A DNA stretch of 64,000 nucleotides from JBAZLV01 sp964586075 (GTDB lineage: Bacteria; Nitrospirota; UBA9217): contig CAZPGZ010000017.1 in NCBI GenBank assembly GCA_964586075.1, forward strand, positions 1-64,000, read 5' to 3'. Numbering within the stretch: the stretch's first letter is position 1; every line of letters starts with the position of its first letter. Below, in pieces: positions 24,163 to 33,540 of the stretch. Both the position numbers and the translations under genes were made by a program. The notes under the pieces are model-generated. The model had not been told where the DNA came from. It saw nothing but the letters and a program-made list of their open reading frames with translations, and did not search any database.

Positions 24163-25596
24163 TTACGTAAGGTATTGTTTTACGTTAATTTTAGCTACAT
24201 TATTATCAATAGTGCCGGAAATAGTACGCTTGTATTTTCCTCCCGCTGTTTCAAGAAGACTGACTTCAGAGCCATCCTTCTTTTCTGAACCGTCGAATTT
24301 GGTAAGAAGAAGCACCCGGGGACGCAAAAGGTCACGAGTCTGATGCCTGACCAGCCCGATTTCACCGGTGTCCAGTTTCACGAGCGTGCCAGCAGGAAAC
24401 AATCCCATCATATTAACAAAGGCTTTCACCAGTGTAGGATCGAAGGCAGTGCCCCGCTTTTTTACTATAATGCGAATTGCCTGCTCCGGCGATATCTGGA
24501 CTTTATAATATACCCGTGCAGCGGTAAGTGCTTCGTAGGCGTCCGCGAGGGTAATAATATGTGAGAAGGGGTGCTGTTGCAGTCTGTCGTCAATCCAGGG
24601 GTAGCCTTTATGATTTCCATGCTGATGATGCTCAAATGCAGCAACCATGGCGAGTTTCGTCATCCCCGGCGTATGGGAGAGAATCAACGCCCCTTCGATG
24701 GGATGCCGTTTGACGATCTCCCATTCCTCATCCGTTAACTTGTCCGGTTTATTGATAATCTCGTGAGGCACATTCACTTTGCCAATATCATGCAGTAGTC
24801 CGGCTACTCCCAGTGCCGCGATCTGCGCTTTACTGAATGAAAGAAAAGATCCGAGAGATATGGCAAGGATGGCAGTGTTTACCGAATGCGCAAACGTATA
24901 TTCATCATACATTTTTATGCTGGTCAGGCCCATCAGAGCGTCCCGGTTGTTCAAAATGTCATCAACCATGGTTTGAACAGTCGTATTGATCTTCCGCATG
25001 TTGATCGCTTTGTCCAAATGGACCGTTTCCACCATCTCTTTGACTGTTTCTACGGCCTCCATAAAAATTTTTGCCGCCTGTTTTTTGCCCTCTTTGAGGG
25101 CGCCGCTGACGCCTTTATCAACAACCATTACCCGATGAAGTTCAACATGAGCGATCCCCTCTTTTTCGAGGACCTCCGTGATTCCACCCAGAGAGACGAA
25201 AAATGCAGGTTCTTTGTTCATCAGAAGGGCAAACCTGACCAGTTCTTTCTGGGTGAGTTCCGGTTTAAAAATAATTCCGCTTACTTCGAGACCGGTAAAC
25301 TGTTCCATGAGCTGGGCAAGACCTTGATCCACGGGAATGGAGAGGGTCTCAAAAAACAGCTCGCCGCCCACAAGGTAGAAGGCGACTTTATCCCGGTCCG
25401 TCATCAGTGTCGTAATTGTTCCGAGAAGCTTTTCTGCAGATGCACGAAGGGATGGATGCTCTTCAGGATACAGAGTCGCATTTCTCATTACCGCGGACAG
25501 CTGCTGGAAGGCGGTTTTTGCTGCGCCTATCAGGTGCTGTTTGGCGATAAAGGATTCACGATTCTGGTCGGGCCTGTCAAGCTGCGGTTCTGCCAT
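24163..25596 (-). CDS. HD-GYP domain protein (probable c-di-GMP phosphodiesterase)
   Basis: 477 aa from the ATG at 25596, preceded by AAGGAG; this start lies 20 nt inside the upstream HEAT gene, so the two are coupled. Residues about 1-140 form a domain that is also found at the N terminus of the HEAT protein (NATLYPEEHP..., LFFETLSIPV). The C-terminal HD-GYP domain shows HDIGKVNVP, the second-site His in KRHPIEGA, HHQHGNHKGYPW with the GYP loop, and LADAYEALTA. HD-GYP proteins hydrolyse c-di-GMP to pGpG/GMP with a di- or tri-iron centre. All canonical metal ligands I can identify are present, so it is probably active. No sensory or membrane domain. Confidence 0.92.
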   Translation of the reverse strand: MAEPQLDRPDQNRESFIAKQHLIGAAKTAFQQLSAVMRNATLYPEEHPSLRASAEKLLGTITTLMTDRDKVAFYLVGGELFFETLSIPVDQGLAQLMEQFTGLEVSGIIFKPELTQKELVRFALLMNKEPAFFVSLGGITEVLEKEGIAHVELHRVMVVDKGVSGALKEGKKQAAKIFMEAVETVKEMVETVHLDKAINMRKINTTVQTMVDDILNNRDALMGLTSIKMYDEYTFAHSVNTAILAISLGSFLSFSKAQIAALGVAGLLHDIGKVNVPHEIINKPDKLTDEEWEIVKRHPIEGALILSHTPGMTKLAMVAAFEHHQHGNHKGYPWIDDRLQQHPFSHIITLADAYEALTAARVYYKVQISPEQAIRIIVKKRGTAFDPTLVKAFVNMMGLFPAGTLVKLDTGEIGLVRHQTRDLLRPRVLLLTKFDGSEKKDGSEVSLLETAGGKYKRTISGTIDNNVAKINVKQYLT

Positions 25597-27655
25597 TGCC
25601 CTGTCTCCTTGAGATTTCTTCCATGGCCCGCTGCGCAGCGGTCCGGAGCTCAAGCTGAAGTTTCCGGGGTTTCCACCATCGAATGCGGGTATATCTCTTT
25701 AAAAAATCTGCTGCGTCCCGACCACCGATTTTGGCGAGCGACTTAATAGCTTCTATCGTATGATCCTGTTCCCTTTTTTTAATCGGTCGTTTTTCGAGAA
25801 AAGCGATAAGAAACCGGGATTCTTCAGCGCTGGCATGGGAGATGCCGGCAAAGCCCCGAATTGCCATTACCCGGATGTCCTCCTCCGGGTCTTCCAGGAA
25901 TTTCGCGAGAAGCCCGGCCGCCTTTTTTCCGCCCAGGGAAACCAGTCCCTTGACAACTTCTTGCCGTATTCTGGCATCCGGATAATCCGCGACTTTTTGG
26001 AAATAGGTGAATGCCTGTTCCGATTTGCTTTCCCCCAGAATGCTTACAACATTACGAACAACATACCAGCGATGGTCCGAAAGATATACGCTTAACAGCT
26101 GGAGCTGATTCTTCCCAAAATCCTTCAGAAGCCCGAGGAAAAAGACGCGCATCGACCTGTCCTGCTCTTCGGCCAGGAGTTCCAGCAGAACTCCCGTGGT
26201 TTCGGTTTCGAAAATGGTCAGGTACGCATAGGCAGAGCGGTATTGTGGAGAACCTTTTGGGTGGGTGCGCATGGCATTGATCGTTTCGGCAATGGTGGCT
26301 TTGGAAACAAATTTTTGAATGGCCTCTTCCATGCGGGGTTTAAAAGCGGTTTCTACCGGCATTTGAAACGCCCGAAAGATGAGAGAGGCAAGATCATAAT
26401 CTTGTTGTTTCAGAAGATAGCTGAGAATATCCTCAAGTTGATGGACAATGCCGGAGAAGACTTCAAGATCATGCTCCTCGGTTGAAGAGCGGTGAGGGTT
26501 TCTTACCTGGGGGAGAAGGAAAATGAGGGTGCGTACCGCGGCTTCAATAATGTCCGCTTCAAGGCCCAATTCTCCCATCGTTTTAAGCTCTTCCATCTCC
26601 TGTGTGGTGTATTCTCCCAGTTCTCGCGCCATTTCACCAATATCGGCCGGAACCGGTTCGGCAACAAGGGTTTGCGGAGAGGGGGGCGGGCCCGATGGTG
26701 TCGGTTTTTTTTCTGACGATTTTTTCAAAAGCGCGGTAACCTGTTTCAGATTCCAGACATTGGAAAAACGGCCGGACAAAATTTCATGAAGTTCATTCGG
26801 CACGTGTTCCTCAATTTCTGCTTTTTGTTCGTTTGCCGTTTCTGCGTCGAAGTCGCCATACAGTTTTCCGCCGATAAGTCCGTCCCGCAACGGCGGTTCA
26901 AGTGAAAGGGCTGATTGCGCCAGTTTTTCGAACATGGCATCGCTCTGGTTCGGATATTTCTCGCGGATTTCGCGGCCTGCTTCCTGATACAGTGAAAAGA
27001 GCCTGTCTTCAACGCTTTCGTGTTCCTCACGGGTCCTTCTGGCGGCTTCCGCCATGCCGGCTCCGAAGCCTTCCGGATCGCTCATTAAATCACTGAGAAC
27101 CAGAGTGCGGCCCGAAGGCAATAGGTCTTGCGGAACCGGGGTCTGAGCAAGCTTTTGCGCGTTTGCTTTTGCGTCTGTAGCGGCATCTGATTTTACGGAG
27201 ATGATTTCTCCGAGACCTGCTTCAGTGACCTTGATATTCAGGGCATCCGACTCCCAGAGAATCGAAGAGATTCCGTTTTTCATTCCCAATTCTTCCGGTG
27301 AAAGCGCAAGTGCTTTCAGCAGCAACAGGAGTTCTGCTTCTTGCAGTCCCTCGTTGAAGAATATTTCCCGCATTCCTTTTGCGAACAGATCCTGCGCCAC
27401 GGGCTTATTGACTTGCGTATCTTTGCCTACCGGGATGGTTTCGTAGGTAAAATATGTTTTTTGAATGCCAAGATGGTACACCGGTGTGGTTTCTAGAAAA
27501 CGAGACAGTGCTTCGTAGGATTTTTTTATGGACTGCGAATACATGGGATTATTGGACGGATACAGCTTTACCGCCCTGATAGCGGCAATCAGGCTCCGCA
27601 TAACATCCGGGACATCAGGAGGGATTGTTCCCTGAGGTTTTGCTTCTTCTTGCAT
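25577..27655 (-). CDS. HEAT-repeat protein sharing its N-terminal domain with the HD-GYP protein
   Basis: 692 aa from the ATG at 27655 (start MQEEAKPQGT). Residues about 15-135 resemble the N-terminal domain of the neighbouring HD-GYP protein: AVKLYPSNNPMYSQSI and YFTYETIPV line up with NATLYPEEHPSLRASA and LFFETLSIPV. The central part is helical and charged. The last 200 residues are HEAT repeats (for example DARIRQEVVKGLVSLGGKKA, DIRVMAIRGFAGI). Probably a protein-interaction scaffold; no catalytic motif seen. Coupled to the HD-GYP gene by a 20-nt overlap, so the two products likely act together. Confidence 0.85.
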   Translation of the reverse strand: MQEEAKPQGTIPPDVPDVMRSLIAAIRAVKLYPSNNPMYSQSIKKSYEALSRFLETTPVYHLGIQKTYFTYETIPVGKDTQVNKPVAQDLFAKGMREIFFNEGLQEAELLLLLKALALSPEELGMKNGISSILWESDALNIKVTEAGLGEIISVKSDAATDAKANAQKLAQTPVPQDLLPSGRTLVLSDLMSDPEGFGAGMAEAARRTREEHESVEDRLFSLYQEAGREIREKYPNQSDAMFEKLAQSALSLEPPLRDGLIGGKLYGDFDAETANEQKAEIEEHVPNELHEILSGRFSNVWNLKQVTALLKKSSEKKPTPSGPPPSPQTLVAEPVPADIGEMARELGEYTTQEMEELKTMGELGLEADIIEAAVRTLIFLLPQVRNPHRSSTEEHDLEVFSGIVHQLEDILSYLLKQQDYDLASLIFRAFQMPVETAFKPRMEEAIQKFVSKATIAETINAMRTHPKGSPQYRSAYAYLTIFETETTGVLLELLAEEQDRSMRVFFLGLLKDFGKNQLQLLSVYLSDHRWYVVRNVVSILGESKSEQAFTYFQKVADYPDARIRQEVVKGLVSLGGKKAAGLLAKFLEDPEEDIRVMAIRGFAGISHASAEESRFLIAFLEKRPIKKREQDHTIEAIKSLAKIGGRDAADFLKRYTRIRWWKPRKLQLELRTAAQRAMEEISRRQGNGRTAA

Positions 27656-27776
27656 AGTGTTCAGAATATCATAAGAGTGTTTTAGTGTCAAAAAAAATTG
27701 GGGAAGATGCTGACTACGAAACAGCAGCCAAAACAATCACAAAAACGCAGAACGCAGCGTGTTTCGGGACGGGGTG

Positions 27777-28973
27777 TTAATCAGGAATTGCTTTCTCGAC
27801 CCGTGAAAGGAGTTCTCCCGTGTGTAACCGGGTGATCAGGAGATCTCCCGCGGCGACCTGAGACGACTCTTTAAGGATAATGCCGGTAGGATACTTTTTC
27901 GTAATGCTGAACCCGCGGGAGAGAATGCCGAGTGGATTCAAATGGCCGAGCGCTGCTGTGAACGAGAGGAGGGCTGCTCGTTTTTTCTGCATGTTGTTTC
28001 CGATTCCCGTCGCGGCCCTTTCCGTCAATTCGTCCACTCGCTGAGCGTACTGTTCCAGCTGTTGGCGGGGATTTCCGAGAAGCTGCTGGCTTTGTTTGCA
28101 CAACAAGCGGGTCTGTTCAATACGCAATCGAATATTTCTGATAAGGCCGGCCTCAAGGGTGGCAAGGCGTTTGCGGAGGTGTTCTTCCGTTTCTACCACC
28201 ATTTCCGCTGCGGCGGACGGAGTTGGAGCTCGGAGATCAGACACAAAATCCGCAATCGTATAGTCCGTTTCATGTCCGACAGCGGATATTATCGGGATTT
28301 TCGATGCGGAGAAGGCGCGGGCGACTTTTTCTTCATTGAAGGCCCACAGGTCTTCGAGAGAGCCACCGCCCCGGCCGATAATCATTACATCCGCCTTCTT
28401 CTCGCGGTTGAAAAAGCGGATTGCATCGACAATTGCCGGAGCTGCGTCCGCGCCTTGTACGGGCACGGGGTAGATAAGGATTTGGATTCGCGGATGCCTT
28501 CGTTTCATCACGCGCAGAATGTCCTGCAAGGCCGCACCGCTTGGCGACGTAATAATCCCGATGCGCCGGGGAAGCGCCGGGATGGATTTTTTGCGTTCCC
28601 GGTCAAACAAACCTTCTTTTTCAAGCCGGGCTTTGAGCTGTTCGAATGCCAGCTGAAGCGCTCCGATGCCTTTGGGTTCGACATATTCAAGGATGAGCTG
28701 GTATTCTCCCCGCGGTTCATAAACAGTGACTCTTCCCCGGCAGGTTACGTACATACCGTGTTGCAGGGTGAATTTTATGAACCGTTGGGCAGAGCGAAAA
28801 AGCACCGCGCGGATCTGGCTGTGTTCATCCTTGAGGGTGAAATACGCGTGGCCTGATTGGGGAAGGCTGAAATTGGAAATTTCTCCTTCAACCCAGATCT
28901 CGGGAAGGGAGTTTTCCAAAAGATTTTTAATCCGGCCGGTAAGTTGCGTGACGGTTAGAATATGGGTTTCCAT
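27777..28973 (-). CDS. xseA: Exodeoxyribonuclease VII large subunit
   Basis: 398 aa from the ATG at 28973 (a GTG four codons earlier is possible). Degrades single-stranded DNA in both directions, together with XseB. Seen: the N-terminal OB fold (VTQLTGRIKNLLENSLPEI, WVEGEISNFSLPQSGHAYF), the catalytic core IGIITSPSGAALQDIL, RGGGSLEDLWAFNEE and SAVGHETDYTIADFVSD, then a coiled-coil region. The large subunit is slightly short but complete. XseB, normally adjacent, is not visible downstream or anywhere in the window. Confidence 0.96.
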   Translation of the reverse strand: METHILTVTQLTGRIKNLLENSLPEIWVEGEISNFSLPQSGHAYFTLKDEHSQIRAVLFRSAQRFIKFTLQHGMYVTCRGRVTVYEPRGEYQLILEYVEPKGIGALQLAFEQLKARLEKEGLFDRERKKSIPALPRRIGIITSPSGAALQDILRVMKRRHPRIQILIYPVPVQGADAAPAIVDAIRFFNREKKADVMIIGRGGGSLEDLWAFNEEKVARAFSASKIPIISAVGHETDYTIADFVSDLRAPTPSAAAEMVVETEEHLRKRLATLEAGLIRNIRLRIEQTRLLCKQSQQLLGNPRQQLEQYAQRVDELTERAATGIGNNMQKKRAALLSFTAALGHLNPLGILSRGFSITKKYPTGIILKESSQVAAGDLLITRLHTGELLSRVEKAIPD

Positions 28974-29009
28974 GATGATGCTCACGGCACTTCATGACTC
29001 TGCAAACAG

Positions 29010-29789
29010 TTATGTTTTGATATGTATTCTTTGAATGGAAAGCGCCTTGCCGCTTTTGGCGTCAATGTCAAGAAGCACTGCACAAAGATGGACCGGCCCC
29101 TTCGGGATTTCGAAACGATGCGGGGTTTGATATAAAAACCGCGCGATGGCCTGCTCTTTTTTCACTCCGATGATTGAGTCTGTGGGGCCTGTCATGCCTA
29201 CGTCGGTAATAAAGCCGGTGCCGCCCGGAAGGATGCGTTCATCCGCGGTCTGTACATGCGTGTGAGTCCCGATCACCGCGCTTGCTTTGCCGTCCAGGTG
29301 CCAGGCAAGAGCTATTTTTTCCGAAGTCGCCTCCGCGTGAAAATCAATGATTATGACCGGCGTCTGCTTCTTGAGCTTCTCGATTTCGCGTTCGGCGACG
29401 CGGAAGGGATTGTCGAGGTTCGACATGAAAACGTTTCCCTCCAGGTTCAGCACCGCGGCGTCTCCTGCACTGCGCGTGGAGACGACCACGCTGCCGGATC
29501 CCGGATTCCCCGCGGGGTAGTTCGCAGGCCTGATAAGCCGGTCTTGTTTATTGAGATACGGCTCGATTTCTTTTTTATCCCAGATATGATTGCCGGATGT
29601 CAGGACGTCGACTCCGAGAAAGAACAGTTCGTCAGCAATCTCTGACGTGATGCCGAAACCTCCGGCGGCGTTTTCACCGTTTGCAATCACGAGATCAGGG
29701 TGATGAGCTTCAATCAAACCGGCGAATTGCGCTTTCAGCGCCTTCCTGCCCGGTTCTCCGATAATATCACCGATGAATAAAACCTTCAC
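29010..29789 (-). CDS. TIGR00282/YmdB-family metallophosphoesterase
   Basis: 259 aa calcineurin-type phosphoesterase. Seen: LFIGDIIGEPGRKAL (metal-binding Asp), NGENAAGGFGIT, TSGNHIWDKKE with the conserved GNH, DFHAEATSEKIA and GTHTHVQTADERIL. B. subtilis YmdB has 2',3'-cAMP phosphodiesterase activity and affects biofilm and motility. The next gene upstream in transcription is rny, and ymdB next to rny is conserved across many bacteria, which supports a link to RNA turnover. The gap to rny is 39 nt. Confidence 0.93.
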   Translation of the reverse strand: MKVLFIGDIIGEPGRKALKAQFAGLIEAHHPDLVIANGENAAGGFGITSEIADELFFLGVDVLTSGNHIWDKKEIEPYLNKQDRLIRPANYPAGNPGSGSVVVSTRSAGDAAVLNLEGNVFMSNLDNPFRVAEREIEKLKKQTPVIIIDFHAEATSEKIALAWHLDGKASAVIGTHTHVQTADERILPGGTGFITDVGMTGPTDSIIGVKKEQAIARFLYQTPHRFEIPKGPVHLCAVLLDIDAKSGKALSIQRIHIKT

Positions 29790-29828
29790 GGAATTCCCCC
29801 TTGCGCATGTCCTGTCTCCGCAACGCGG

Positions 29829-31388
29829 TTACTTCGCATACTCCACATATCTGCTTTCCCGCACTACGGTTACCTTGATCTGGCCGGGGTAGGAAAGTTC
29901 CTGCTCGATTTTCTTGGCAATATCGCGGGAGAGCTGGGCCGAATGAGCATCTGAAAGGTCCTCCGGTTTTACAATAATCCTGATTTCCCGTCCCGCCTGA
30001 ATGGCATAGGATTTTTCTACACCCTTAAAGGTGTTTGCCGTCTGTTCCAGCTGTTCCAGCCGCTTTAGGTAGCTCTCCAGTGTCTCGCGCCGGACGCCGG
30101 GTCTGCCTGCCGAGAGAGCATCTGCTGCGGCAACCAGCACGGATTCAACGCTGCTCGGTTCCCCTTCGCCGTGATGCGTCATAATGGTGTTGATTACTTT
30201 TGGAGATTCACCATATTTTTTGGCGATATCAGCGCCGATCTGAGGATGTGTTCCCTCCACCTCGTGGTCCACAGCCTTGCCCAGATCGTGGAGCAGGCCT
30301 GCGCGGCGCGCCAGCTTTTGGTCGACGCCGCATTCCGCCGCCATAATGCCGGCGAAGTAGGCGACCTCTCGTGCGTGCATGAGCACGTTCTGGCCGTAGC
30401 TTGTCCGGTATTTGAGTCTGCCGATGAGCTTGATGATTTCCGGATGCATATTGTGGATGCCGAGGTCGAAGGCCGCTTTTTCACCCTCTTCCTTCATGGC
30501 AATATCCAGGTCTTTTTTGACTTTTTCCGCGATTTCTTCTATGCGGGCAGGGTGGATCCGCCCGTCGTGAATAAGCCGCTCGATGGTCAGGCGGGCGATT
30601 TCTCTCCGGAGCGGGTCATAACAGGAAAGAATGACCGCCTCGGGTGTATCATCGATGATCAGGTCGATCCCGGTTGCGGCTTCAAGGGCCCGGATATTGC
30701 GTCCTTCCCGACCGATGATTCTTCCTTTCATTTCATCGTTCGGCAGGTTCACAACGGATACCGTTGCTTCCGCGACATAGTCGCTTGCGTAGCGTTGGAT
30801 GGCAAGGCTGATAATATTTTTAGCCTTTTTATCGGCTTCTTCTTTCGCTTCATCCTCGATCCGTTTGATGGTTTTTGCCGCCTCGTATTTGGCTTCATCT
30901 TCCATGGAAAGCATAAGCTGTCGCTTTGCTTCTTCGGCGGTCATACTCGCTATTTTTTCGAGCATAAGACGCTGTTCATGCAGTCCCTTTTCGAAACGTT
31001 CTTCCGTTTCTGCTACGATTTTTTCCTTCGCTGTAAGCTCTCGTTCGCGACGGCTGGTGTCCGACTCCCTTTTTTCAATCGTATCGAACTTCTTTTCGAT
31101 AATTTCTTCCCGCTGAGCAAGTCGTCGCTCCTGGTTCTGGAGCTCTTGCCGTTTATCGCGATTTTCCTTTTCAAAGTCAGCCCGCGCCTGGTAGAGTTTG
31201 TCTTTAACCTCAAGTACGGCTTCCTTGCGTTTTGTCTCGGCCTCGCGTTCCGCCGTCGAAATAATTTTTGCCGCTTCTGCCTCCGCGTCCCTGATTTTTG
31301 ATGCCGCCGCCCGTCCCTTGATCATAAGGCCGAGGCCGAATCCTACGGTAAGTCCGGCTAATGCAAGTAAAATATAACTTTCAATCAT
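29829..31388 (-). CDS. rny: Ribonuclease Y
   Basis: 519 aa from the ATG at 31388, preceded by AGGAGGAAAAAC. A membrane-anchored endoribonuclease that starts mRNA decay. Seen: an N-terminal transmembrane helix (SYILLALAGLTVGFGLGLM), a long coiled coil (about 30-190), a KH domain (MKGRIIGREGRNIRALEAAT) and an HD domain (AGLLHDLGKAVDHEVEGTH). The start codon lies 8 nt inside the 3' end of rarA, so the two are translationally linked. Length is typical (about 510-520). Confidence 0.96.
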   Translation of the reverse strand: MIESYILLALAGLTVGFGLGLMIKGRAAASKIRDAEAEAAKIISTAEREAETKRKEAVLEVKDKLYQARADFEKENRDKRQELQNQERRLAQREEIIEKKFDTIEKRESDTSRRERELTAKEKIVAETEERFEKGLHEQRLMLEKIASMTAEEAKRQLMLSMEDEAKYEAAKTIKRIEDEAKEEADKKAKNIISLAIQRYASDYVAEATVSVVNLPNDEMKGRIIGREGRNIRALEAATGIDLIIDDTPEAVILSCYDPLRREIARLTIERLIHDGRIHPARIEEIAEKVKKDLDIAMKEEGEKAAFDLGIHNMHPEIIKLIGRLKYRTSYGQNVLMHAREVAYFAGIMAAECGVDQKLARRAGLLHDLGKAVDHEVEGTHPQIGADIAKKYGESPKVINTIMTHHGEGEPSSVESVLVAAADALSAGRPGVRRETLESYLKRLEQLEQTANTFKGVEKSYAIQAGREIRIIVKPEDLSDAHSAQLSRDIAKKIEQELSYPGQIKVTVVRESRYVEYAK

Positions 31389-32724
31389 GTTTTTCCTCCT
31401 GGTACCTCTTCTGCAACCCGGCAAGGCGCTCCTTGATTCTCTTTTCTTCGCCTTGCTCCGTGGGTCGATAGTATTCCCGCTTCTGCGGCAGGTAGTCTTG
31501 GGCGACATAGTGGCCCGGATAATCGTGCGGGTACCGGTAGCCTTTGCCCCGGCCGAGCCGGGCCGCTCCTTTGTAATGCGAATCTTTGAGATGGTCCGGC
31601 ACCGCCAACAAGGTTCCCGCTTCCAAATCCTTCATAGCTGCTTTGATGCCGAGGCAGGCGGCATTGCTTTTAGGTGCTGCAGCGATATAAACAGCAGCCT
31701 GCGCAAGCGACAGTGCTCCCTCGGGCATTCCTATGCGTTCAACCGCCTGGTATGCCGCTGTGGCGACAAGGAGTGCCCTCGGGTCCGCATTTCCTACGTC
31801 TTCGCTCGCAGCAATCACGATTCTGCGGGCAATGAACAGCGGGTCTTCGCCGGCATATATCATTTTTGCCATCCAATAAAGTGCTGCCTGCGGGTCGCTT
31901 CCGCGCATGCTTTTGATAAATGCGGAGATAGTATCATAGTGCTCGTCTTCATCGTAAACCAGCGCTTTTTTCTGGATGGATTCTTCCGCCGTTTGTAGAT
32001 CAAGCAGGATATTGCCGTCCGAAGCCGGTGTTGTGGAAAGTACGCCGAGCTCGAGAGCATTCAGAGCACGTCGGGCGTCCCCGTTGGATTTTGCAACGAT
32101 AAGATCGAGTGCTTCAGGCGTCAGGGTTACGGGCAGGGTGCCAAAACCCCGTTCCTTGTCTGCAAGAGCCCTGAGAAGCAAAGCTTTGATATCATCATTT
32201 TTGAGCGGTTTGAATTCGAAAATCTGAGAACGGGAAGAAAGTGCAGGGATGATGGCAAAAAATGGATTTTGCGTTGAGGCTCCCACAAGGGTAACGGTCC
32301 CCTGTTCTACATCAGGAAGAAGCGCGTCCTGCTGCACCCGCGTGAAACGATGTATTTCATCGATGAACAGTATGGTTTTCGTGCCGTTCTGCGCACGTTC
32401 GTTTTCGGCTTCCAGGGTGACTTTTCGTATATCAGCAATGCCTGCTGTTACCGCGTTGAGGGATACAAAGCGGGCCTGGCTGCGCTCGGCAATCAGGTGC
32501 GCAAATGCGGTTTTTCCCACGCCCGGAGGCCCGAACAGAATAATCGACACGAAACGGTCTGCTTCGATGGCCCGGCGCAGGAGCTTGCCCGGTGCGAGAA
32601 TGTGCTCTTGCCCCATGAATTCGGAGAAATCGCGGGGCCGCATTCTCCACGCAAGCGGTGCATCAGCGGGGCGGGACGAGGCAAAGTCAGCCGTTAATTG
32701 TTTTTTGGGGTTCTTGAGGCCCAA
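31381..32724 (-). CDS. rarA: Replication-associated recombination protein A (MgsA/RarA AAA+ ATPase)
   Basis: 447 aa clamp-loader-like AAA+ ATPase acting at stalled replication forks. Seen: MRPRDFSEFMGQEHILAPG, Walker A GPPGVGKT (65-72), Walker B-like IDEIHRFTRVQQDALLP (121-), sensor GASTQNPFFAIIPAL, and the C-terminal KGYRYPHDYPGHYVAQDYLP motif diagnostic of the family. The start appears to be TTG at 32724; the usual N-terminal motif begins soon after. It overlaps rny by 8 nt. A longer-than-usual tail after YLP ends in a charged helix. Confidence 0.95.
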   Translation of the reverse strand: MGLKNPKKQLTADFASSRPADAPLAWRMRPRDFSEFMGQEHILAPGKLLRRAIEADRFVSIILFGPPGVGKTAFAHLIAERSQARFVSLNAVTAGIADIRKVTLEAENERAQNGTKTILFIDEIHRFTRVQQDALLPDVEQGTVTLVGASTQNPFFAIIPALSSRSQIFEFKPLKNDDIKALLLRALADKERGFGTLPVTLTPEALDLIVAKSNGDARRALNALELGVLSTTPASDGNILLDLQTAEESIQKKALVYDEDEHYDTISAFIKSMRGSDPQAALYWMAKMIYAGEDPLFIARRIVIAASEDVGNADPRALLVATAAYQAVERIGMPEGALSLAQAAVYIAAAPKSNAACLGIKAAMKDLEAGTLLAVPDHLKDSHYKGAARLGRGKGYRYPHDYPGHYVAQDYLPQKREYYRPTEQGEEKRIKERLAGLQKRYQEEKHD

Positions 32725-33159
32725 TGTGTTTACTTCAGGAGGATGCAGGGTGGCTTGTGATGGTCAGGAAACCGAACCAGAGCAGGACAACACCGTACGT
32801 GGGATATCAAACATCAAGTGGTTTGCAGATATTTCAGGAACAGCACATTGACAACAGCTGCTGTCAAAATCCAACACAGGAAAACTATATTAGTACTGGC
32901 TGGTCTGTCCTCTAGGTTTTGTTGCAGTTTATATCTGCAAAATATCTCCATGGTCTCCGAGTGTTGCATTACTGGTAAAATCTTCTTGCGGTACTGTTAA
33001 ACACTCACTGCTTTGAAGATTCGTATTCTTCCGGTTGCCTTCCGTGTATTACGTTTATACTGAATGCTATCACAAGCGCCGGAGCCCTTACATCCTGCCC
33101 CTTTCTTTATATGCGCTGATCAACGATTAAAAAATAATTATGATGCCGTTTTGAAAGGT
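32725..33159. other. Intergenic stretch between rarA and 6S RNA
   Basis: A 435-nt gap with no coding frame I can support. It contains no hairpin with a T run that would end the 6S transcript. rarA transcription (minus strand) must begin here, but I found no promoter with two good boxes. Confidence 0.45.
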
Positions 33160-33354
33160 TATTGAAATCCCCCGCATTTGCCGTGCAGACATTCTTGATT
33201 CCTGGTATAAACCAGGTGGGTGCCATGTCGAAAAGTTTAGGCTTCCCAGTCTTGCCTGGGCATGCACACCCTTTCCGTATGATGGCTCCCGTTATTTTTT
33301 ATTCACGAGGAACAAGATCTATCTATCACGCGCAAAGCAGGGGGAAATATATCT
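33160..33354 (-). ncRNA. ssrS: 6S RNA
   Basis: Read on the minus strand, the central part contains GTGTGCATGCCC, then GGGAAGCCTAAA, then CGACATGGCACCCACCT and a hairpin CCTGGTTTATACCAGG. This is the conserved 3' side of 6S RNA (compare E. coli GAGCATGCTCGG, AGAAGCCTTAAAAC, CGACACATTCACCTTGAACC). The long closing stem is present: CCCCC...TTTGC near the 5' end pairs with GCAAA...GGGGG (33169-33181) around a symmetric 3x3 internal loop. The length, about 190 nt, is normal. 6S RNA binds sigma-70 RNA polymerase in place of a promoter. It lies downstream of zapA, as in many proteobacteria. Ends are approximate. Confidence 0.87.
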
Positions 33355-33363
33355 TTTACGTAT

Positions 33364-33392
33364 TATATACCAGAATCACACAGAAATGGCAA
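33364..33392 (-). promoter_or_regulatory. Promoter of 6S RNA
   Basis: On the minus strand TTGCCA (33392-33387), 17-nt spacer, TATATA (33369-33364), overlapping a TATAAT at 33367-33362. Start of transcription predicted near 33354, which coincides with the 5' end of the closing stem. Confidence 0.65.
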
Positions 33393-33540
33393 GGGGAAAA
33401 AAGGAATACATTCCTAGGCTAGATGTAAAAAACGTTTAATTTCAATTAATTATCGCATATTGTACGTGGGCAATCCAAAAAGGGTAGCTTCTTAAGAAAA
33501 TATGTTTTCGGGAAAAAATTCAGTGAAAGGCAAAGATTTT

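Noticed and set aside
27656..27776. A missing xseB next to xseA
   Set aside because: The space downstream of xseA holds no 60-90 codon frame with XseB character; absence from this window does not mean absence from the genome.
30171..31301. A 376-codon plus-strand frame opposite rny
   Set aside because: Antisense to the coiled-coil and KH region of RNase Y; Phe/Leu/Asp-rich with no recognisable domain. The rny frame has clear KH and HD motifs.
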